From Cheilinus undulatus (taxonomy: Eukaryota > Chordata > Actinopteri > Labriformes > Labridae): a stretch of DNA of 64,000 nt. The stretch lies in NCBI RefSeq assembly GCF_018320785.1, contig NC_054867.1, positions 32,305,855-32,369,854 of the forward strand, read 5' to 3'. The position numbers were made by a program, and so were the translations under genes. The notes beneath the pieces are model-generated. The model was not told the DNA's origin. It worked only from the letters and a program-made list of their open reading frames with translations, and ran no database searches. Of this stretch, positions 43,816 through 55,689 are shown one piece after another. Each line of letters opens with the position of its first letter. Within the stretch, counting starts at the first letter, position 1.

Positions 43816-44767
43816 AACAAGATGTCTATGTTTACTTACTGCTTTCTTCTTCTATTAAGCACAGATAACAGCGCAGACATTCTGGCAAATCTCCAGGTCG
43901 CCACGTGAGGTATAAACAGGAAGAAAGACCCTCACACGCTGGCGGAGTGGCCTTATTGTTACTCCAAACTGCCACCTAGTGGCCACCATCATTCTTGCCA
44001 TCATTTCTGTGACAGAACGACATCAGATACATAAGAAAACAACAATGAACATTGACATTTTCATTCATTAACAAAGTATAACCATAACATATTGAAGTTG
44101 ATAAAACGTATTATTTTACCACATGGTTACATTAGCAAGAGGGTGGCTGAATGATAACATTAGTTGTGTTCTAATCATTATTATTATTATCATCATAAAT
44201 TTGTAAACTATTTTAGTGTCAGTAAAGCTTGTAGAATTGGATTGTATTCTCTGACATTAATATGACCCCCATGGAAAGATAGTGTATTAGAAAGAGTTTT
44301 TTTGGGAGTCGGGAGTTAACGTTGAAGTTAGAATAAGTCTACAGGAGTAATGTAAATCAAATTTATGGAAAAGAGATGTGTGTGCTTGTTTGGTTGTGTC
44401 ACAGACTAAAGTGCCCTAAAAGAAAAAAACGAATGATGATCATTTTTCTGTATTGGACTTCACGGCCGAAAAAATGCAAAATTAAAACACACCTGCAGAC
44501 TAACAAGCAGACATGTGAGAACAGTTTTGACACCAGAAGCCATCTGAAGTTTTATAGTTATGTCCTATTTAATGATGCTATGTCCTGAAAAAGGACAAAA
44601 ATAAACACAGCAAATAAAACAAAACTAACAGCCAATACACTGGAGTGTTAGAGCATGTTAACACACTCTAAAAAACTAATCTCACCTGCATGTGTGACTG
44701 CAAGTTAATCCGTAAGCACATTGTGTGCTGACAACCAATAATAGAAAAATGATTACACAAGAACATA

Positions 44768-45763
44768 CACTATATGGACAAGGATATTTAATCACACATG
44801 TTGATTACTGAATTCAGGTGTTTCAATCAGAACTGTAACCACATATGTATAAAATCAAGCACCAAGCCATGCCACCTTTTGAATAAGATGGCTCATGAAA
44901 TTTCATCCCTGCTGGTTATTCCACAGTTAACTGTGAGTGATACTGTTAGAGAGTGGAAGCATTTAGGAACAACAGCAACTCGAAGCAGAAGACCACATAA
45001 AATCCAAGAGCAAGGTCAACGACTGCTAAGGCCCATGGTGTGTCACGATCTGCATTTTCCATAGCTGAAGAGTCCTGATCTTCCACTGGCATTAATGTCA
45101 GCACAAAAACTGTGTGGTGGGAGCTTCATGGATGTGTTACTATGACCACGCAGCTCCATGCAAGCCTTGTGTCACCAAGTCCAATGCCAAACTTTCGATG
45201 GAGTGGTGTAAAACACACAGACACTGGACTGTGAAGCATGCGGAAACTTGATTTGTGGAGTGACGAATCATGCTTCTTCTGTTTGGCACTCACATGGACA
45301 AGTCTAAACCAAGGCATTGTGGACAATGGTATGCTTCCAACTTTGTGGAAACAGAAGACCTTTTCTATTCCAACATGACTGTGCCTCAGTGCACAAGACA
45401 AGACATGGTTTGATGAGTTTGGTGTGGAAGAACTTGACTGGATCGCACATAGCCCTGACTTCAACCTCATCGAGCAGCTTTAGGATGAACTGAAGCAAAG
45501 ATTTTGAGCCAAGCTTTTTCGTCCAGCATCAGTGCCTGACCTCAAAAATGCTCTACAGAAAGAATGGGCCCAAATCCTCACAAAAAGTCACAAAATCTTG
45601 TCAAAAACCTTGTCTTCAGAGAAGAGTGGAAGAGTGGAAGAGTGGAAGCTGTTATAGCTGCAACAGGGGGTCAACTCCCAATTAAAATGCATGTATTTGA
45701 AACACAATGTCATGTCCCTGTTGTGTAATGAGCAGGTGACCAAATACTTTTGTTCATATACTG
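44768..45763 (+). mobile_element. Tc1-like transposon with both ends, transposase decayed
   Basis: The left end CACTATATGGACAAGGATAT and the complement of the right end CAGTATATGAACAAAAGTAT are inverted repeats, flanked by TA on both sides (44766-44767, 45764-45765). The interior reads as a Tc1-family transposase with a helix-turn-helix half (PQLTVSDTVREWKHLGTTAT near 44920) and a catalytic half (WSDES near 45255, then FGVEELDWIAHSPDFNLIE near 45420), broken by frameshifts and deletions; at about 1.0 kb it is shorter than an intact copy of this kind. It belongs to a different Tc1 subfamily from the element at 39347-40100. Confidence 0.88.
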
Positions 45764-47229
45764 TATTTCTACTATGCATGTTTTGTTTTTCTTCACTTTT
45801 ACTCAAAGATTTTAGCTCCTAAAATAAATTAAATGTGACATGACAATGCTGCATTTCATTTTGGACAGTCAATAAGCCAAAGATTTGATTATCACAACTT
45901 AAGAAAACAGAAGTAGCCTAGATCTGGGCCTCAGTAAAGATACATCAACTCACATGAAACTTTAAATACTCACACCAGCTACACAGCTCACACTGTAAAA
46001 AAAAAAAAAACCCATCAGCAGGGGGAGATATAAAATGCAAACACCCTTTTAAAGTGTGAAATATTAGTGTTTTTGAGGTGTTAGGGAGAGTTTGGGGGAT
46101 GTTATGAAGACATTTTAGCATATAACCCAAATGCTATAATAATCAACATGACTGAAATAGTGCCATATTTGTTCCTAAATCATGTGCTTCACATTTCCTT
46201 TTGCTTCTACCCTCATTAGTTTACTGTAATAAGGTCAACATGGCCCCTGGTTATATGGGTCATAGAGTAAGTGTGACCTACAACCACTGCAGTGTCCATA
46301 TGTCATATTATTTACATAAAAACTTACTGGGAAAGCACATAAAACTCTGTGAAGTCTTTGAATTTAGGCTGTTTTAATGAGTTATGTTTCTACCTTTATC
46401 TTCCATGTCACAAATGTCAACATGGGAAAATAGTTACATCAGGGTAAAATGTTTTTTAAGTGTTTGCTGAAGCCAAAGGTAAATGCCAATTAAATAATTA
46501 CAATTAAATATTTTGTCTTTTAATATTTTCAATCTTATTCAAAAATTGAACTATCTGTTCAAATAATAATAAAAAAACATGGCCTATTGAGGGGCCTAGT
46601 CTTTCACTGAAAGGAGAAGGGGATAACATCATATATGAAAAAATACCATACTAACACAAATATAATACAATACCAGAAATGCCATAGTTTCTATTAAACA
46701 AAAATGTTGGTTTATAACTTCAGCTCCCAACCTAGGGTCTGGGACCTGGTGTGCCAAAGATCTCAGGAGGGGAACAAGCCTTTGTCTTCTCTCAGGTTTA
46801 CAAGTACATATTAATAAAAACAAAGATAAAATACTTAATAAATCATTTAGAAAAAGTTGTTGGTCTATTTTCATAAGGTTTTATGAATGAAATAGTAAAA
46901 AAAAAAAATTGAATTTTGACATCAATGTATCCCTTCTTCATGTGGGTCCTGGAGGAACTCAGTTTTTTTTAGAAGAATTACAATGTAAAATCCAACAAAT
47001 TGAAAATATTTGAAAATTGTTCTTATGATAAATGTAAAAGTTTTTAAGCAGAGTATGACACAAGCTAAAATATATAATTAACATATTTCTCATCCACTTC
47101 AATTCTTTCCCCTATGTCTTTCATCTATTTTTGATTTTGAACAATCATTTCATGCAGGGTAAATAAATTTGATTAATTACAAATAACAAACACTAAAAGG
47201 TCCACTTTGACCAAGAAAGTGCTCTTCCA

Positions 47230-47700
47230 CAGATTTCAAGAGAGGTCTGGCTGCAGACCGTACATTTCTGATGGCCACTCTCACACACTGTTCGTCTGGC
47301 AGTTGCATTCATGAAATACCCTCATTTCAAACATTACAGACTACGAATTTCATTTCTAAAAAAGCAGATAAAAAGGTCAGAGGTCTAATCCGGGATTAAA
47401 TTATGCATAGGTCTATTTTAGAAGAAGTTACACAAATGGTGGCTCTCTTTACCTTTGTTAGCTAAAGCTAGCATAACTACGCTAGCTATGTAATTAATGT
47501 TGCTGCGTAAGCCAATGCAGCAAAATCAGCTTGAGTAACGTGAGCTTTAGCAAATGTAGCTAAAGCTATGTAACTTAAGCTAATGTAGTTACGTAGCAAA
47601 AACTAACTTAGCAATAAAAATAGCAATAACAGATATGTAGCTTATATGTAGCTGCTTTTTGAGCTTAGCTTGAGCTCATCTTTGCTATGTTGATGTTGAC
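47230..47700 (+). repeat. GCTA-rich dispersed repeat, copy 3 (uninterrupted)
   Basis: This copy carries GTCTGGCAGTTGCATTCATG, CATTACAGACTACG, GGATTAAATTATGCATAGG and then words such as GCTAGCATAACTACGCTAGC and GTGAGCTTTAGCAAATGTAGC. It provides the unbroken reference for copy 2 and matches copy 1 on the opposite strand. No coding capacity seen. Confidence 0.55.
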
Positions 47701-48489
47701 CCCACATGCAGGACTTCTCTAACTGAGGGAGTTCACTCATGGTACAAAAGTGTCTAATGACCAAATTTTGGATTTTTTAAGTTAACAGGAGGCTCAAGGG
47801 AAAAAGGTTGGAACCACTAGTTCATGTTATCATTCCTATTAAAGAACTTTGAATGGCGACTTACTAAAGCTTTTTAGCAGCTTTTCACGGTAAGAAATTA
47901 AGATGAAGGGTGCTCAGGTCGTTCTGTAACACCCAAAAAGAGACACATTAGGATGCAATGACATTTGCATTCCTTTTGTAACTCATCACATAATAAACTG
48001 TCACACATGTCCATAAAGGCAACTACTCTTTGAGACTCAAAAACACGAGAATGTCAAAGAATACACGACTGTGTGCGAGTTTTCTGTGGTATCCTGAATA
48101 ATCGAGAGTTGTATTCTGAAGTGTTGAACTCTTTGCAATATATCTCCCATCACACACTCAAATAAACCTGTAGTTAATGAAGAAATGCCATGTGTGTCTG
48201 CAGCTTAATGCCTTCCCCTGACATGAGACACCAGCACATGCTGCAACAATCAATTTCTCCACATAAGCTCACAGACAGAGCGCGTTGTGTTTCTGGCCAT
48301 GCCACCCTGCAACAACACGGCACAGGACGGCTGAGGAGCCACCTTGAACATATCCCACCCTGACAGCTCGTGCACAGCCCTTGATTTAAAAAAAATGGAA
48401 TAATGCTCCCCATTTCACTGACAATATCAAAGAAGTCTTGTGGCAGCCATCTTAGGTGTACCACTGCAGAACGTAACGACGGGATATGG

Positions 48490-48994
48490 GACGCGTAAAA
48501 GGCGCACCATTCATTCTCTGGTATGATTCTGTGTTCAGGACCACGGCCAGCTCCTCGCGTCTGCATGCGTCCGCCTGGCAGGCAGGGAGAGGCCATCGCC
48601 CGCTTTCGCCGAATCAAAAAAAAAAAAAAAAAGAAAAACGGCTCTCCAGCCCCTCATCTGTACGCTACACTCCCCTGCCCCTCCCCTCTGCTGCCTTCTC
48701 ACCTCCCCCTCTCACATCCGCAGCAGTGACTGGCCAATAAAGCAGAGAAAATACGTAAGCATCGACGAAGGCTCGGCGCAGGCGGAGAAAGCTCAGTGTG
48801 AAGCAGACTGAGCCTCTTCCAGCTCCACTCGCACTGCTGACATCTCCCAGCGAGTACAACCAGGGCCTAGATCTCTGTATTCTGCATGAAATTTACGCAC
48901 GGAGATAAGGAGAGAGTACTACTATAGTTTCAAGGAGATTTAAAAAGAGCCTCTCTTAGAAGGTTGGGTGTATCTGCATCTTCTCTAAAACAAG
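48490..48994 (+). promoter_or_regulatory. cadps: GC-rich promoter and 5' untranslated region of cadps
   Basis: The 500 bases before the cadps start codon are clearly richer in GC and CpG than the surrounding DNA. They contain a CCAAT box (48734-48738) about 260 bases upstream of the ATG, C-rich tracts (48670-48715) and an A run (about 48616-48632), but no clear TATA box. This fits a CpG-type neuronal promoter. The transcription start is not mapped. Confidence 0.55.
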
Positions 48995-49327
48995 ATGTTA
49001 GATCCGTCGTCCAGCGAGGAGGAATCTGATGGGATAGTGGAGGAGGAGACGAAAGAGGCGATGGCACCTCAGGCCGGATCCCGCATCTCTCCCAGCAGGA
49101 CTAGCGAGAGCTCTGGTGGTCTTGCGCCCAGCAGCAGCCGCAGCAGCGCCCGTCCGACCAGCCCGAGCCCTTCTGCAGCCAGCGAAGAGAAGGAGGACCT
49201 GGACAAACTGCAGAGAGATGAGGAGGAGCGCAAGAAGAAGCTGCAGTTGTATGTTTTTGTCATGCGATGCATCGCGTACCCATTCAATGCAAAACAGCCC
49301 ACAGATATGGCACGACGACAGCAGAAG
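48995..49327 (+). CDS. cadps: CAPS1 (calcium-dependent secretion activator 1), coding exon 1 only
   Basis: CAPS1 is a cytosolic, PIP2- and SNARE-binding factor that primes dense-core and synaptic vesicles for calcium-triggered exocytosis. The exon encodes 111 residues: an acidic start [18 protein letters not shown], a Ser/Pro-rich low-complexity part (about 25-67), a charged helical stretch [18 protein letters not shown], and the conserved [20 protein letters not shown] followed by TDMARRQQK. It ends at AAG before GTAAGG (intron from 49328), phase 0. The low-complexity part is shorter than the glycine-rich one in mammals. The start is the first ATG in frame and matches the conserved N-terminus. 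The C2, PH, MUN and later domains lie in exons beyond the right edge; no exon 2 was seen up to 64000. Divergent to synpr, as in human. Confidence 0.95.
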
Positions 49328-51019
49328 GTAAGGCCCCCTTCGGTGCATAAGGCAGCATTAATAACCACAAGCTGACGAAACGCCTCCTTTCATATCGCAG
49401 ATGTTGTCATTGATGACCTACATAAGGTAGAGCACAGAGGGGGGTTTTTGGCCACAAGGCCCTCCCGATAGCGCTCGGAGGCTGCACGGTCCCGCTGAAG
49501 AAAGACACTGTTTTGTTTTTTTGTTTTTTTTTTTCTTATTGACGCAAAATGTTGAAATCCTCAGAGCATGGCAGGAGCAAAAGCCCTTCAAAGCTACTGA
49601 TAGTGAAAGAAATGACACATGGTTTGGTGGTGCAGAGCTGCAGACTGAGTGCAGCCCATGTTCCTCCTCACACAATCGCTCACAAGTCAGATCAATCCCA
49701 GCAAGTCCATTAATTGAAAGGGCGTTCAGGGGATGGTGGATGGCGACTTAGAACGGGACGGCGTCTTTGTCTTTGTTGGCTTTTGACTGAAAAAAAAAGA
49801 CCTATTTTCCATCATATACATGGCACAATTTCCTGCCTTTCTGGCGGATACCCAATTCCAACCCGTTTGCGCCATCACTTATCCCGTCAATTTGGCCTCC
49901 CAAGGTGACTTTTAGGCTCAGACCTCCTGAGGAAGGTTGCCTAATAGCCTTCCTCCTCCTCTGCAGATGAGCTGGGCTCCTCTCGACAGGTTACAGTTAA
50001 TTAATTGCATTCAAAAAAAAATTCTGCACACACTCATTCATTTTTCATACTGTTTGCTACCGTAGGTTCAGGTTGTGATATTAATGCAGTTAGAGTAAGG
50101 GGACAAGGCCCACATCCTGGTTTCACGTTGCTGCTGTGATGCTCCATTCATGTTGGAGCCAGTTTTGGGTCATGGTGTCCTATACTGTCAAAGTCACACA
50201 GTCCAGGCCCTATTGTACCACAAGAATTGAATGGATACAGTTTATCTGTGCCCTAAAACACCAGCCACTCTATCTACACCAAGGTTGTGAGGAAAACTGT
50301 TTTTTATTTATTACTGATGATACTACAGCAATCAGATTCCTACATGTTTTGTGCAGGGTTTCCTTTGTACTGTGAAACATTGATTATCACATGGCTCATT
50401 GAGGCTGTAGTAGCAGTTCCTTGTAGCCCTCCTCACGAGGAAGAAGTTGCGTTCAGTGTGGTGGCGAGTGTACCTGACAGAGATTTATTCAGCTCGGTTA
50501 ATCTACAGCTGATCACTTGTCTCTCCTGTGAGGAAACACTGTAAACAATACAGTAGAAATAGCTCTCGTTAGTGTTGTTTTTTGTGTAACCTGCAGACAA
50601 TCCGTCTTCCTCCGGACACGCTTTAAGCCATATGGTCGAATTTTTTTTGCTGACTCATGCACAAGTGCATGTGGGAGGCTTTAAACCACAGTGTTTCCAT
50701 CTATTTGTTTGTTTGGAGTCCCATTTAGCGTAGGTTACTGATAGTCTAATGCATGCTTAGTGATGCACTTTTATATCTGGTGGCTTAGGTAGCCACAATT
50801 CTCTGCTGTGGGTGAGTGAGTGGACAAACAAGCCAGTGTTTCCTGTTAGATCACTGTGCCTGTCTGCTTACAGTCTGATTTCAGCTCCTTAATTTTGTCC
50901 AAAATGGCACTGTTAGTTTAACCAATGGCTTTGGAAAGCTGACAAAGTAAAATGTCTGAAACCTGTTTCCAGTTTGATATTAACAAAAGTGCAAGATAAT
51001 TAAAGAGTCACAGTAAATC

Positions 51020-51110
51020 AGTACTTTCACTTCTACTTAAGTATGTTTTAACCAGAGTAACTGTACTTCTACTTGAGTACAATTCTCTTGTACTTTTTCC
51101 ACCTCTGTTG
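51020..51110 (+). repeat. Dispersed repeat ending in CTTTTTCCACCTCTG, copy 1
   Basis: Shares ACCAGAGTAACTGTACTTCT, CTACTTGAGTAC and GTACTTTTTCCACCTCTGTT with 52672-52814 in the same orientation. This CT/GA-patterned repeat occurs commonly in teleost genomes; class not assigned. Confidence 0.55.
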
Positions 51111-51179
51111 ACTATTCTGTATGTCAAATCTGGGTAGATGTGTAGGCAGAGTTTCCCATCATACCCTTGGGCAGAGTGT

Positions 51180-51705
51180 TTAAAGCTCGAGTATGTAACT
51201 TCCGCTGAGAGCCGTGTAGAATCAACACTACTCCCCATCCCTTCCTGTTCTTCTCCATGCTTGAGCTCCGTAGCTCCGCCCCTCTTCTCACATACCTCCT
51301 CGCAAAAATGCATGTCCACTCCGCTTTTCCACTGAAAACAATGGCCGGATTACAGGCAAGAAAACACTTCATCTCAGCATGAACAAATTCTACATACGAC
51401 CGAACACTGCTGGTAACTCCGCCATTGTATCAACTTCTCAATGAGCTGAGAGGCGGAAGCGCACCTACTACATTGGCCAATAGGAACGCTCCCTCTGAAC
51501 TGAGCCGTGATTGGCTGTGAGTGCTAGCCTCCTCATTGGCTAGAGCATTGTCCCTTGCTGGTCTTCCTCAAGTGAGAGTGCAGCGTGAGGAAGCATTGCA
51601 GAAGTGTGTTATTCTGTTAGATGGCTTCAATAACAATACCCTGACGGGTTGTGTTGTTTTTGTAGGCATACGATACTAAAAATAAATCACTTACTACAGC
51701 TTTAA
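51180..51705. mobile_element. MITE-like element with TTAAAGCT ends
   Basis: Left end TTAAAGCTCGAGTATGTAAC and the complement of the right end TTAAAGCTGTAGTAAGTGAT form inverted repeats. The interior contains CATTGGCCAATAGGAACGC-type CCAAT words and no transposase. TTAA at both ends might be the target duplication (piggyBac style) or part of the ends; superfamily not settled. Confidence 0.55.
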
Positions 51706-52189
51706 TGTGTGTGTTCTACAGTGATCCCTGCTGTCTGTATTGTTGTTGTTTTTGTTGTTAGACACATTTGCACCATGAATGTGGTTATCCACAGATCTAG
51801 ACTGCTCCCAAAAGGATAAATAGTGCATATTCTTAATCGGTGTGAATTGCCTTGCTATGAGGTTGATTCTCTGCTTCGTTCTTGCCAGAGAAGACCCACT
51901 TTGCCACAGATTTTTAAAAGTTCCTATAGCTCTGTTTTACTGTAAAATATTTAACACTTTCAAAAGGTTAGTTTGACTACATGTAATGTGGACCAATATA
52001 GACACTTTAAAAGCATGAAATTTACCTCTATATGAGATAAATTAACACTGTCAATTTTGCTGTGTATTTTACTTTATTATAGAGGTGTGACTTTACCTGA
52101 ACCACCTGGTTGGAGATCTATCTTTTTGTTGCTCTTGCCAATAAGGAACTATCCTATTTTACTGTACAGCTCCTCAGTAGCTACCAAGT

Positions 52190-52665
52190 GGCAACCTCTG
52201 GTCCTGAAAAATGAAGCCAATGTGGAAGTGCAAAAAGTTGCTGTATGTTGAGTGTCCACTTGAGGCTGGCTGCAGGAACACCGGAAGTCCCGTCTGAACA
52301 CATGTTAAAAAGCCATTTTTTTACACTAGAAATAAACTGTTTTACAGCGTGGTTCAAAAACTAAATTTCAAAATTTAATTTCTTAGCGCACTCATTGGCG
52401 CATCTCATTTGATTGACAGATAGCTTGACAGTCAGACGCTTCCTCCAGAAGGATGGCTTTTGTGCTAGCTGAGCTGACAGGAAGTTGAGCTCAGTGGGCG
52501 GGCTCTGTCTGCCATTAGGTCGATCCAAAGTTCAGTTGAGACAGTGATTTCAATATGGAGCCGGCCACGGATTGGCTTCAAAAGCTGTTTGAGTCAGCCT
52601 ATTGTAAGCAGACGGCTGACGACACACAGGCTTTATCCAGTTCTTTCTACAGTCTATGGTAGCTA
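52190..52665 (-). repeat. Dispersed repeat (MITE-like), minus copy of the element at 43255-43815
   Basis: Reverse complement of 43255-43815; see there for shared words. It sits within cadps intron 1, directly before the repeat at 52672-52814. Confidence 0.65.
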
Positions 52666-52671
52666 CTCAGC

Positions 52672-52814
52672 ACTTAAAGTAAACTTTAAATCAAATATTT
52701 TTTCTTTGAGTAGATTTATAGACCAACACTTTTACTTTTATTTCAGTCAATTTTAACCAGATTAACTGTCCCTCTACTTGAGTACTGTAGTTGTGTACTT
52801 TTTCCACCTCTGTT
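52672..52814 (+). repeat. Dispersed repeat ending in CTTTTTCCACCTCTG, copy 2
   Basis: Same family and orientation as 51020-51110: AACCAGATTAACTGTCCCTC, CTACTTGAGTACTGTAG and GTACTTTTTCCACCTCTGTT, preceded by an ACTTTTACTTTTATTTCAGT stretch. Confidence 0.55.
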
Positions 52815-55104
52815 ATTAAGATAGCTTAAAGGTTTCTTACTTGATGGTTAATATTACAGACGTCACCTTTTCATTGCAATTTAAAGACACTTTCAGGCAT
52901 GTGTACCTGGCTATGAAGCAGACTGATATAATACCGATGTTTCTATGTAAGATTCATAGTCTAGATTACCCACAAGAGATACAACTACAAAACAGATTAT
53001 TATTTCTATACACTTGTTTCTTAATGTCCTAGACTGCTGTGGGGGTTAGGTGTCAGACTCTTGTTGCGCCATATAATTTACTGTGAAATGAAAGAAGGAT
53101 GAAATTTCAGGACTGCCTAAATAAAAATAAGGGCTGTCAGTATTAACACATTAATCACAGTAAGATTAAGGTATAAAATTAATGCATTCAAGTCTTTAAA
53201 AAACAGTGCTTGTGTGCTATTTTGTGCACTGCAGTTAAGCTACTGTAGTGAGGCAGCAGCTGGATGATATTCATCTTACAGTGACAGAAAATAAGGACAC
53301 TAATGCTGCTTCAAATGTCTCCTTTCAGCTTTAAAAAAAAAGCGTAATTGTGACACAAGGCTGTAAAATAACAAGGCAGAAGTATAATATGTATTGCAAA
53401 ACTCTCTTCTTAATTGTTAACCTTAACTGGATTACTTGCACAGAGAGAGCAGTTTAACTGGAACTCTCTAAAAGTGAAAATGATGTCACACCAATGAGCC
53501 ATTTCCTGTATCCTGTATATACTTAATGTATAGCAGTGCTTCACTGTGTTTGATATATTAAGCACTTTGAAGCTGTCTCCAGCCTCCAAGTCATGTTTTA
53601 AGATCACACTGATGTAGCAGTGTAGCACTCATTTAAATGATATAGTTTAAAGTCAGGTTCTTTTTGCATTCATTTCTTTCACAAAACAAGACAATGGTAA
53701 AAATTGCTGCATGGGGTCAATATAGACTTCAATTTAAAAAATGTAAAATATTTCAAAACTATGATTAAAATAGGTAATAATCTTGATTAGAATTCAGAGA
53801 TTAATTCTGATGTATTAGTGTAATCATTTGACAGGCCTACTACAAGGGTAAAACAGCAGACATACTGCTTTGTCCACACGCACCAACAAAATCCCCACAA
53901 ACTGAAAGTCCCTCACACAAGCTTTAATGTTTTTATCACCTGTATTGTTATAGAATTGTTTTAAGGACTATTCACACCAATCTAATCCCCTGATGTGTCC
54001 CCCTCACACCTTTGTAAACAGTAGGCCTGTTTTCTCACCACGCTGGCCACACAATCTAATATGTAGCCTGTTATGATTTTGGCTATTATAGATTAGTCAC
54101 AGCAAAGATAAAGCAATTTCTGTAATGAAAAGACTTCAAGAGCCTCAGTAAAACATGTGGAGCAGCTCCATGATAATCCACTATTAGAAGCTCTGGCACA
54201 CAAACAGCAATGATGGGCTATCACAGAGGAACAGGCCTGGGCTGCAAAGTCTTCATGCGAGCGTCTCTGCTGCTGCTTCAAATGTGCTGCTGTAACCTTG
54301 TGGAAAGGGTAACACAATAGGGAAGAAACAGGCAGTTGCTTCTCTTTGAAGCAGGGAGGAGGGAATTTTTTCAGTCTGAGAGATGTCTTCATGAGCAGGA
54401 GGATAGAGGAATGAATGTTGGTTGAGTGTAGGGCTGTATGCATGTTTAACTGGTGACTTGTGTGTTTGCAGAGCAGGGCTAATTGTCTTGGGACACTCTC
54501 ACACTAATGGCCCCACTCCTGAACATGGTGTAAGTGAATTACTGAGGTTATTGACACATGGAGATCGTATTGCTGTTATTTATGGAATTGTGGCATCATA
54601 AGGGTTGTTCTGTAGGATAAAGTCCTCATTTGTGTAACGACACTAGGCTGCCTAAACTGTGTATGAAGATTTTAAACATAAGGAAGCAAAGGTATGCTGG
54701 CAATAGACTGAAATGACAAAATAGCAGTTTTGCTGTAAGAGGTATTGGCCTTGTATCAGGGATGTTAAAATTTAAAAATATGATGTCTTTCTATTGATGG
54801 CCATGTCAGTCTGTTGGATGATCTTAACAATGATGTGATGGATTACTGTTAAGATATTGTACAGACATTTATGGCCCCCAAAGGATGCAGCCAATCGACT
54901 TTGGTCATCTTCTTACTGCTTTTAATGATACCAGCAGTTCAAAGTAACGGATAAAGCAAAATATTTCATAATGTTGTTGACGGATTGGCACAACATTTTT
55001 GATATTCATGGTTTCCACTTGAAGCATGTTGATCACTTTGGGCGCCTCTGGTTTTGTTTTACAACAATTTGTCAGATGGTTCCAGTTTTTGTGCATTTCT
55101 AAGC

Positions 55105-55248
55105 CAGGGGTTCTCAAACTTTCCAGCCTGCAACCCCCAAAATTAATGTGTTTAATGTGTCTTTGTTTTTTGGAAGGCATCTGGGGACCCCCCTCTCAGT
55201 GTCTTGTGACCCCCAGAGGGGTCCCGGCCACAATGTTGAGAACCACTG
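55105..55248. mobile_element. Short hAT-type MITE
   Basis: A 144 bp segment starting CAGGGGTTCTCAAACTTTCC and ending ...TGTTGAGAACCACTG, with CAACCCCC/GACCCCC words inside: the ends are complementary in the first dozen bases. No clear 8 bp duplication was found at the flanks. Confidence 0.6.
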
Positions 55249-55689
55249 GTTGGGTGGATTGCCATGAAACGTGATATAGACATTCATGTCCTAATTCATG
55301 ACATAACGCTGATGCCAAAATAGCTTAAATACTTTTATAACAAAGATTTTCAAAAATTTTGAGCAAAAACAGTAGCTGCCGATCATCCTCAGGGGTACTT
55401 TCTGTGCTGATTATCATCGTAAGCCATTTGACATCATCTATTGGTGATATTTTTCAAATCTAAGAACACCTTTAGTGTTAAAAGGTTTTCAGTGAATTGA
55501 TGATTGGAAAAAGAAGAACTCAATGTAGGTTCCTGTAACAGGTACTTTACCCTGCTACAGTTCTGTGAAGCAAACCACTGATCAGGGGAAAGAAATGCAG
55601 TGAGGCAGAAGAACACATAGGCTATTTGTTGTATCGTAAAATTGTGCCAAACACAGAGGCTTTCTGGAGGAAAAATAAACAGGTCACTC

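Larger units (their letters stand above)
31123..48489. other. Intergenic DNA between the divergent synpr and cadps genes
   Basis: No further gene recognised. The region is a patchwork of transposon copies listed separately, with unique-looking AT-rich stretches at 31935-33660, 35400-35935, 36633-39147, 40103-43250, 45766-47230 and 47700-48490. It includes the upstream regions of both genes, so neuronal enhancers and the alternative first exon of synpr would be expected here; I could not identify either. Confidence 0.55.

Noticed and set aside
45126-45470. 114-codon minus-strand frame
   Set aside because: Antisense to the decayed Tc1 transposase at 44768-45763.
48174-48617. 147-codon minus-strand frame upstream of cadps
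   Set aside because: No recognisable domain; it covers the GC-rich cadps promoter, where stop codons are rarer by composition. A divergent transcript is possible but unsupported.
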